Position numbers and translations under genes: made by a program. From Terramyces sp. JEL0728 (taxonomy: Eukaryota > Chytridiomycota > Chytridiomycetes > Rhizophydiales > Terramycetaceae): a stretch of 64,000 nt of DNA. The stretch covers positions 186,001 to 250,000 of the forward strand of contig JADIIU010000001.1 in assembly GCA_027603945.1 (NCBI GenBank), in the 5' to 3' direction. Below the pieces are notes generated by a model, which did no database searches, was not told the origin of the DNA, and was given only the letters and a program-made list of their open reading frames with translations. Below, in pieces: positions 56,578 to 64,000 of the stretch. Each line of letters opens with the position of its first letter. Within the stretch, counting starts at the first letter, position 1.

Positions 56578-57612
56578 ATGCAAAGATTTCGAATTGGCTG
56601 CAAAAATATTGCCAGTCCAATTATAAATAGTTTAAATACAGCTAGAATCAGTATCCGGACAAGAAGTTACAGCGATATCAATAAGGAATTCAGCGGTTTG
56701 AAATTTAAAGAAATCAAGTACAGTCCAACTGTTTACAGAGACCTTTCAAAAATGAAATTGTCTGCGTTTGTGTTATTGACGACAATGGCTGGATATGCTC
56801 TTGCTCCAGGCGTTTCCACCGCTGGCACATTGCTATATACATGTCTGGGAACAGGGCTTTGTATATCGTCTGCGAATGCAATTAACCAGTGGATCGAAGT
56901 ATTTTGGATTAATAGTAGGTTCCTTACGATGCTCAGATGAGCAGAACTAGAGCTAGAGTGCTAGTGAAACAAACGATTACACCAACCCACGCATTTTTGT
57001 TCGGGACAATATCAGGAGCAGTAGGAAGCACAATCTTGTTTTTTATTAATCCTTACTGCGGATTTTTGGGGCTGGGAAACATTATCTTGTACACTTGTGT
57101 CTACACCCCACTCAAAAGAGTATCCATTTACAACACATGGCCAGGTAAATACACCTAATATAGGCGCGGTAGTTGGAGGAATACCGCCAATGATTGGATG
57201 GATCGCATGTACTGGAAGTGTGGATGTTGGATCGATTTTGCTTGGGTTGTACTTGTATGCCTGGCAATTCCCACACTTCAATGCGCTGGCATGGCTATTG
57301 AGGCCAGATTACTCAAAAGCAGGATACAAAATGATGTCTGCGATTGCCCCAAAACTAAACGCTGCAGTTTCACTGGCACACAGCGTATCCCTATTTCCTC
57401 TTTCATTTGCATTTTATTATTACGATATAGTTTCCTGTTGGTTCTTGTTGGATAGTAGCATCATCAATTTATACATCACATGGTTTTCCATAGTGTTCAT
57501 GAGAAGCAGCGATCCAAGTGCAAGGAAATTGTTCTTTGCCAGTTTGATTCATCTACCTATTTATCTGTGTTTATTGCTCCTGCACAAACAAGATGAAGAA
57601 GAAAAGTACTAA
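56578..57612 (+). CDS. COX10: Protoheme IX farnesyltransferase COX10
   Basis: UbiA-family enzyme of the mitochondrial inner membrane making heme O for cytochrome oxidase, 331 residues. Exons 56578-56898, 56919-57144 and 57164-57612 (introns 20 and 19 nt). The Arg-rich start (MQRFRIGCKN...ISIRTRSYSD) suits a mitochondrial signal. The first prenyl-diphosphate site is NAINQWIEVPYDAQMSRTRARV, completed by splicing, and a later one lies near DYSKAGYKMM. Multiple membrane segments and YTPLKRVSIYNTWPGAVVGG fit the family. The stop is TAATAAATAA. Confidence 0.94.
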
Positions 57613-57719
57613 TAAATAACCTATGATATGGACAGCTTTGAGATGCAAATCCAAGCAATGTCTGTTGGATCAAAATAAAATCGCGAGCGCAGACATAAAT
57701 TTTCATTTTTAGATCACCA

Positions 57720-60700
57720 ATGAAGAGAAGACCACCTAAGACAAAAGATGAAATATCCACCAAAGGTAACTATTATTAACATCAGCATTTTATGATAGAA
57801 GAAAATCCATGCCCGTAACCAAAAAGGAAAATAAAACATTGCCCAAAAGATACTGGACCATTGAACTGGTACAAGAAAAGAGTTCCATTTGGGACGATTT
57901 TGAAGCTGAAGGGAAGAGATCATCCAAGTATAGAGATATCACTGAATCACTGGTGAAGAGTATATTTCACTTAAAGTTAGATGGGAAACCAAATAGAAAG
58001 ACACCTCTCAGGGATCGCACAAAGAAGGAGCAGTCAGGTATTAAGAACAAGGAGATTGTGGTGGAAAGGAGTGCAAAGCCCAAAGGTTTTTATATTCAAT
58101 CTGATTCCGATGAAGATGAACAGCCTAAAAACCCTGAATCACTTGCTAGAACAGGGAGATCGAACGGAAGAAGAAGGCCATCAATTTCTGCTTCAGAATT
58201 GGTGACCCCATCTCCAAAGAAAATCGTGACCCCCCAACGAACCTTAAAATCTGTTCAGTTCAGTGAATATAAGAATGAAGATGACAGAATTGAAACTCCT
58301 ACAAAAACCAAACAACCTGGCAGTGTAAATAAAAGCAGGCAAAAAGATACAGAAAAGGAAAATACGGTTGACAACACGGTTGAAAGGAAGCGCAAAAAGA
58401 AATCCAAACTCACAAGAAAAAGAGCCAAATCTGATATTCTCCCCCGCACAACTTTTATTTTGGAAGATCAAGATGTGGAAAATGAAACCCTCGATGGAGG
58501 ATGTGGACGATCTGATGAGAATGAGCATGTTGCAGCAGAGATCTTTCCAGAAGGCGAAAATTACGGTGGTGTATGGGGAAAGAATTGGGCCTACGCGACC
58601 GATTCTGGAAAAGCTTCTATCTGGGAAGATTTCGCAGTGCCTGAAGTAATGAATGGTAGCGGAAGAGTTACAAGAAAAAAACTTAAGGGGTTCGAGGAAA
58701 AAGTCAACTACTCTGAAAATAAGCCAAAGAAACTGTCTATTAGCTATGCCCAGAGATATCGTTTTAAATTAGAAAAAGAACGACGACAGAGAGAAAAAAA
58801 GAAAGCACTTTCCCGACGTCATTCTTTTGTCGCTTTAACTGATCTAATGCATACTAATTTTAATGTCAGTTACTTTAAAGAAGGCAGATATACCATTCCT
58901 GTACCCACTTCCAAAGAAGATTTCGTGTTTTCTGCCATTATGCAAAGAGGTACACGTGAAAACCCAAACATTTCAAATTTGGAATTATTTGGTAAGTTGT
59001 AATTGATTTAGATGAAATATCAAACTGTGTAATTGTTCCTCCAGCTCCTAAATTGAAAAAATCTCGTAGTATGGAAAATTTGAAACAAATATGCGAATCT
59101 GACGATGATGGGCCACTTTTCGATGATTATTATTTCAAAATACAACGGAAAGAAGCCAAGGAGTATGTTTCAAAAATATCTGATCTCAACTACAAAATTA
59201 CAAAAACCGCAATCGAAAATGAAGATCTAGTTCAATTAGCAAAAAAAGTCATCACGAAATTGGACAAGACGCTGAATTTCGTGAAATGTCGCATTGACGA
59301 TGTTGATTTTGACTATACTATCGATCCAAAATCAACCAAACTATATTCTATTTTGACAGAATATGATGACATCCTTACAGATTTGTTGTTGGATTCGTTC
59401 TTTTTGAATTTCCAAACGCATAAAATGAGCCCTGATTTTGAAACGAAATGTAAATACGATTAATGTAGACGCGATTTATGCCAATCCAGAGTTTGATGAC
59501 GAACAGCGAATGTTCCTGGCAAGGAAACTTGCATTTTTAATTCGGGATATCAACAATGGGGTCCAAAGTGTTGATGATGTTGCGAAAACAATTACTGACT
59601 GTTTCTTTGATACTGGGGCAGCACTTGATCCAAGCGATATCCTGGTTAAGGCTACCAATGTCCTTAAAGGCTGCATGCGTCCAAACATCCCAAGAAACTT
59701 GGAGGATTTCTTTGAGCACTGTAAAAAGTATCTGTACATGTACCATAGTAGAGCTGGATACGAAATTGATCAGACATTTAGATATGAAACCAACAAAACC
59801 GAAGCAAGGGTGCTAGCAACTAGAACCTGGGAAGCAGGAGATGAAATCAAGTTTATCTCTGGAATCCTTGCTGATTTGACACCAGAAGAAGAAGAGCGTT
59901 TGAACAACAGAGATTTCAGTGTTATGTTCTCATCAAAGAGAGCGTGTATGTGTCTGTTCACTGGCCCGGCAAGATTTGTTAACCATGATTGCGATCCTAC
60001 TTGCAATGTACTTGAATTTAATCTATAGTTTATTCCAGTTACAAATGGCAGAGATATCACTTTTAAAGTCAAAAAGAAGATAGAGGTTGGAGAGGAATTG
60101 ACTGCTTTCTATGGTGACGACTATTTTGGAGAAAACAACTGTGAATGCATGTGTATAACATGCGAAAAATTGAAACGGGGCCACTATGCGCCAATAGAAA
60201 CCCAGATCATTCAAATGCTGGGCGATGAGGATTATCAGCGGCCAAGAGATCTGCGCAAGAACAAATTCCGCGCTGGCGTAAATTACTATGAGGGATACGG
60301 TGGGCTAAAGCAGGGAAATGGTAAACTGGAAAAGAAGACGTATGTAAATGCGTGCGCTGGCTGCAAAGTTGAATTGAATAATGAAAACAGAGTTTTGGAG
60401 AAGATGGATACTTCAATCTTGTCATTTACGCATTGCAATAGGTGCTATCGCCACGAGCTGATCTTTGATATCGAATGGCCAAAAAGAAAGTTTGTAAGCA
60501 TGTTGCTGATCCTAGATACCAAAGAAAATTCGAACAAAGACAGAAAAAATTGTTGATAGCGAATCTCCAGAGTTGAGGGATGTAAGCGTGTCCCCGAAAA
60601 AGAAGCGCAAGACTGAGTGGCAGCAGAGTGAAGAGGTTTCGGGAAAATATCCGGCTTTTACAGCTGCAAAGCCAATGCTTGTTTGGGTGGATCCTGACGA

Positions 60701-61019
60701 CCCAAATGTTCCTTTATGGTGGCCGGCAATAATCGTCCCCAACTCTCAAAGGGACGAAACCATGCCTGAACAACCACAGGACGAAGACGAAATTACCATC
60801 GTATATCTAACTACACCTCTCGAATTGTAATTATAAATTAACTCTAGTTCAAACGTTAACTACACCGATACCCGGGTCTTTGATCTAGAAAAAGAACCGT
60901 ACAGGACATTTAGCCAACATCCTGATTTCGAAAATCTTCAGCAAATTGCAATTGCAACTCAGTTTTACAAAACTGGAGAACTTCCACACCGTCTCCAATG
61001 GGAATTTTTCGAGGGTTAA
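57720..61019 (+). CDS. SET9: SUV4-20/SET9-type histone H4K20 methyltransferase
   Basis: Histone-lysine methyltransferase of 1058 residues. Exons 57720-57765, 57786-58991, 59012-59449, 59469-60007, 60029-60493, 60516-60826 and 60848-61019; introns 20, 20, 19, 21, 22 and 21 nt. The SUV4-20 core starts DDILTDLLLDSFFLNFQTHK. The SET motifs are NRDFSVMFSS, RFVNHDCDPTCN and EELTAFYGDDYFGENNCEC with post-SET Cys. A C-terminal PWWP-like part follows (LVWVDPDDPNVPLWWPAII). The first 530 or so residues are a charged, disordered extension holding a repeated WDDF/WEDF motif (SSIWDDFEAEG and ASIWEDFAVPE). Fungal SET9 usually lacks such an extension. One continuous frame across all introns supports a single gene. 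Confidence 0.87.
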
Positions 61020-61191
61020 TAATTTACAATTTAGTCATCTAATATAATTGAATATGGATAATTTTGTATTTGCTCGCCATTGTCCCCATGTTGCATTCAT
61101 GGAGAGAAATCGACCACGAAATTCCAGCCAATCATTTTTTATCATAAAGCTGTCAAACTTGACATTTAATTTCACACTAGACTGATTACCA

Positions 61192-61977
61192 ATGGCTGAA
61201 GTTAAACAACCAGACAACAAAGGCTTGACTAAAATCGTTAACGATTTGGGGAAGCGTTTTTCGCAGCGATCAACTCCAGCGGAATTAGTGCAGAAAAACA
61301 TCCTCAGAGGTTCCCATAGCTAACCATAGAGGATGAAGCATCAGGAGTATCGAGCACCATTATTCAACAGAAAATGGCTCTGGAAGAAGAAAAGAAGAAG
61401 GATACACTTTCAAGAAAGATTAGCATGAGACCCTCCAAAACAGATTTAAAGGACAAGAATATTTTGAAAACAGGTAACATTTCTTAATGTAAGAAGGCGA
61501 AGTTGATGAGGACGATCTAACATCTCCAACAATCGAATCAAGAGCAAGCCAGCTGAAATCGTGCCTCAAGAAACGTCCAGACAAGGCCCAGCTTGAGGAA
61601 AAGAATATTCTTAAAGGTAGACCGGATTTAAGATAGGCAATGGGCTTAGTCCTGCTTTGGCTGCAGCGCAAGAGCAGTTGAAAAGATCAATTTTGGAGGA
61701 TACCCTCGAAAACAAAATTCGTGACAGACCTCCAGTAGAAGAACTAGAGGCAGCCAAAATATTAATCTTTGCTGAAACCGTTGAAGTGTTGCCTACATTT
61801 AGAAAATCTGAATATAATCGTAAGCCGGATGCGACTGCCACCTTCAAAAACCTCACCCAGCAAATGAAGGTTGATATACGTGAGGAATTGAATACTTATA
61901 AAAGAAGCGAAATGGAAGTCCATGACGAGAGTATGTGGTCATTAATGATAGGTGCCAAAAATACATGCTTCCACTAG
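61192..61977 (+). CDS. PHACTR-like protein with RPEL repeats
   Basis: Actin and protein phosphatase 1 regulator, 234 residues. Exons 61192-61309, 61330-61473, 61494-61616, 61637-61930 and 61952-61977; introns 20, 20, 20 and 21 nt. Four RPEL motifs: RSTPAELVQKNIL, RPSKTDLKDKNIL, RPDKAQLEEKNIL and RPPVEELEAAKIL, each binding one G-actin in known proteins. The C-terminal block DIREELNTYKRSEMEVHDES matches the PP1-binding end of animal PHACTR, and the last exon adds AKNTCFH where animals have a TRFHRP end. An exon border follows each of the first three RPEL repeats. Confidence 0.85.
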
Positions 61978-62002
61978 TTTTTTCATTTCAATAAAAAAAT
62001 AT

Positions 62003-62625
62003 ATGGAGAAACCAGAATTGAAAAGGTTTGTTTTGAATAATAAGACTAAAAATCCTTAGTATGGGAGATGCTGAGGTTGGAAAGAGCTGTATAATAAAGA
62101 GGTTCTGCGAAGGAAAAGTAAGCAGAGATTCACCCAGTTTGTCCAGGACTATGTCGCTACAATCGGAATAGATTACGGAGTAAAAAATTTCAAGACACAT
62201 TTGGAAGACGGTTTCAATTGCATTAATACAGTGAAAATCAACTTTTGGGATTGCGGAGGTGAGGATGCGTACCTAGAAATCAGAAACGAGTTTTACAAAG
62301 ATACCCATGCTGTATATACTACTGATAACAGGCATTCCTTGTATTCGATGTGAACGACTCTGCGACCTTTGAGAACCTCGGAAAATGGGTTGACGAATTC
62401 AAGAAATATTCTTCAAAAGAGGAAATTGTATTCTTTTTGGTGGGAAATAAGACGGAAAAGGGGCTTCGAGAAGTCACTTTATCTCAAGGAGAGGAGGCAG
62501 CTGCGAAATTCAATGCTAGGTACTACGAGACGTCTGCACAAACAGGAGAGAATATAGACGCAATGTTCTCTGAATTGTTTTACGCAACTCTAGCAGCAAA
62601 TTTCAGTGAATATGCGAGCCAATAA
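62003..62625 (+). CDS. RJL family small GTPase (RBJ-like, without J domain)
   Basis: Ras-like GTPase, 187 residues, exons 62003-62025, 62045-62117, 62138-62311 and 62332-62625 (introns 19, 20 and 20 nt). The P-loop is GDAEVGKSCIIKRFCEGK, followed by the RJL signature ATIGIDYGVK and EIRNEFYKDTHA. Switch II reads DCGGEDAY without the usual Gln61, NKTE replaces NKxD and ETSAQTGEN is the G5 motif. There is no C-terminal prenylation Cys and no DNAJ domain. RJL genes are found mainly in flagellated eukaryotes. The stop TAA lies inside AATAAA. Confidence 0.85.
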
Positions 62626-62664
62626 AATGTATTTGGTGAAATTTCTTTACTACGCGCGTTCATC

Positions 62665-63386
62665 ATGAAACTAGAAAATATATTGTTGCTAGTGAACTTT
62701 GTGCTATGCGCGTATCAAATGGTGGATTCATTCAATGTGGTAGGTCCTCCAGATCCCGGATATTTAAACGGTATAACCAGAATGTATCCAGACCAGACAA
62801 CTGTTACAACATTTTATCCAATAGCGAAAGGGGACAGAGTGCTGATTTACCTAAGATATACGAACGGAGACTCTGTGACTAAAGCGTACACATCATATAC
62901 TGCAGTGTTTTTTCCGGCAGTAGATGATTATTCGCTGATGACAATCCCCAATAGTAACTTCTGTTGTAACTCAGGTTGGAGCTTATTGAACACGCAATCC
63001 ACCTCCTCACAAACCGGAAATGCCACGATTATACTTTATTACGCAGGAAAATACCTTGCATTGCCGTATCGCCAATATGCGGTGAATGATCAGGGTCAGA
63101 CACGCTATGTCCCCTCTAGAACAGCGGTAGTTGCACTTGATCGAGGTACATATACTTTAATTGAAGGAAAAATTTCCTCGTTTGACTGGGCCGAGACAAA
63201 ATGTGTGCTAACTGAATGTTTGTGCCTGGATCATATTTGCTCAGATTTGTGCCCGACTCAAAATTGCAATATAACTATTCGACTGGCTTGGACAGGCACT
63301 GATTCCACTGGTTTGGCAATGAAAAGTTTTGGTAAGTTAACCCTAATTCAGAACGTGATATTTATCGATTCCAAAACATGTTTTAA
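62665..63386 (+). CDS. Secreted protein, tandem family member 1
   Basis: Predicted extracellular protein of 233 residues with a signal peptide (MKLENILLLVNFVLCAYQMV). Exons 62665-63331 and 63352-63386 (intron 20 nt). It is rich in Thr, Tyr and Ser, has a CC pair near residue 94 and a Cys-rich segment (KCVLTECLCLDHICSDLCP). No transmembrane segment follows. The block IAKGDRVLIYLRYTNGDSV and SYTAVFFPAVDDYSLMTIP is repeated in the next gene, so this is a local family. Function unknown; a cell-surface or host-interaction role is conceivable only as inference. Confidence 0.75.
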
Positions 63387-63473
63387 ATAAATGCATATAC
63401 CATGATCGATTTTTCCCTGATTATTGCTGCGGTGATTTTCAAATTTATCCTTTTTGTAGTTACGCGTCAAACC

Positions 63474-64000
63474 ATGCAACTGTTGGTATTCCTATTAATT
63501 GCCCTAACGTCTTCAATTAGTGACAGTTTTTATACAGCTGGAGATGCGAGTTCAATTCCAGATCAAATGACACCGCTTGGATTTGAAAATACTTTTAATT
63601 ATTCCACACAGAGAGTAACTGTAGCCAAAGGAGACACACAACTATTCTTTCTGCGTTGGTTTTCGTACGATGGTGTAGCTAGTGGAGCAAGTCCCTCTTC
63701 ATATACAGCGGCATTTTCAGTGGTAGTAGATGACTATTCTCAAATGGTTATACCTGGAAGTAGTTCAGATTTGATTTAGGTGTCCAATCAATTGTTCCAG
63801 CAATCCCTTCAAATGGGGCTTACAGAAATATTTCATTACTGTTTTACAAAACAAATCCAACCACACTACAAAAGACAGTAATTTGCGCCTTGGATCCACG
63901 AAGAAGCTGGATCAAGGAAAACGGACAGGATTATGCCGTCGCAGCAAGAACAGTGCTAGTAACTGTTACCAATGGTTGATACATCATAACCTTAGGAGTA
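63474..64000 (+). CDS. Secreted protein, tandem family member 2 (partial)
   Basis: Paralogue of the upstream gene, cut by the window edge. The signal peptide is MQLLVFLLIALTSSISDS. The shared block is VAKGDTQLFFLRWFSYDGVA and SYTAAFSVVVDDYSQMVIPG. A 20-nt intron at 63759-63778 interrupts the frame, and a 21-nt intron at 63975-63995 is predicted near the end, with coding sequence resuming in the last bases. An in-frame ATG at 63402 exists, but 63474 gives a clean signal peptide. Confidence 0.72.

Noticed and set aside
59450..59468. Splitting the SUV4-20 gene into two genes at this point
   Set aside because: The SUV4-20 motif DDILTDLLLD...FQTHK lies before this gap and the SET domain after it; a standard 19-nt intron keeps the frame.

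Overview
The window is nuclear DNA of a unicellular eukaryote with a very compact genome. About 50 protein genes are packed into 64 kb on both strands, usually 5 to 200 bases apart, and they use the standard code. Most genes are broken by tiny spliceosomal introns. I placed about 130 of them by restoring reading frames against conserved protein families. All but one are 18 to 26 nt long (mode 20-21), start with GT (mostly GTA) and end in AG shortly after a TAAT, TAAC or TGAY branch-like motif. Nearly every unspliced reading frame in the window is therefore a fragment of a longer gene. The gene set is opisthokont and looks fungal (EFM7, SLM1-like BAR-PH, HbrB/PRR5, VTS1, GEM1, Paa1-like acetyltransferase, ALG2/ALG6, MRD1). 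It also carries markers of a flagellated cell: a dynein-2 intermediate chain (WDR34/DYNC2I2), an RJL GTPase and a ZC2HC1 protein. An early-branching zoosporic fungus or fungal relative (Cryptomycota, aphelid or chytrid type) fits best. That placement is inference, not proof.

Layout. 0-4.6 kb: end of RPA1, peptide deformylase, eIF3g, EFM7 and an SLM1-like BAR-PH protein. 4.6-7.7 kb (minus): mitochondrial DNA polymerase gamma. 7.8-10.5 kb: two tandem bHLH factors. 10.5-14.6 kb: TORC2 subunit, a lipid-anchored acyl-CoA synthetase and a phosducin-like protein. 14.8-20.5 kb: PD-(D/E)XK-like protein, CDK1, eIF4B, RAD51C, an unknown protein and an LrgAB membrane protein. 20.7-29.6 kb: SEC23, adenylosuccinate lyase, RNF216-like RBR ligase, SEC14, HMG-box factor and Qc-SNARE. 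29.6-43.9 kb: MRD1, ALG6, spastin, an acidic unknown, FGGY kinase, a GNAT, TIM17, a class IV PLP enzyme, ZC2HC1, VTS1, ALG2 and VMA22. 43.9-49.8 kb (minus): WDR34, UTP23 and three tandem PAQR receptors. 50.2-57.6 kb: R-SNARE with an unusual tail, an unknown helical protein, GEM1, TFB1 and COX10. 57.7-64 kb: SUV4-20 methyltransferase, a PHACTR/RPEL protein, the RJL GTPase and two tandem secreted paralogues, the last cut by the window edge.

The most striking biology is in RNA processing. Four back-to-back intron-like units with no exon between them lie in TFB1. Two introns appear to end in TG instead of AG (SEC23, WDR34). A PAQR gene has a 6-nt exon. The MRD1 start codon is split AT|G by an intron. 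In many genes the TAA stop codon sits inside the AATAAA poly(A) signal. Start codons of divergent genes lie as close as 7 bp and stop codons of convergent genes as close as 4 bp. I found no tRNA, rRNA, CRISPR array or transposon.
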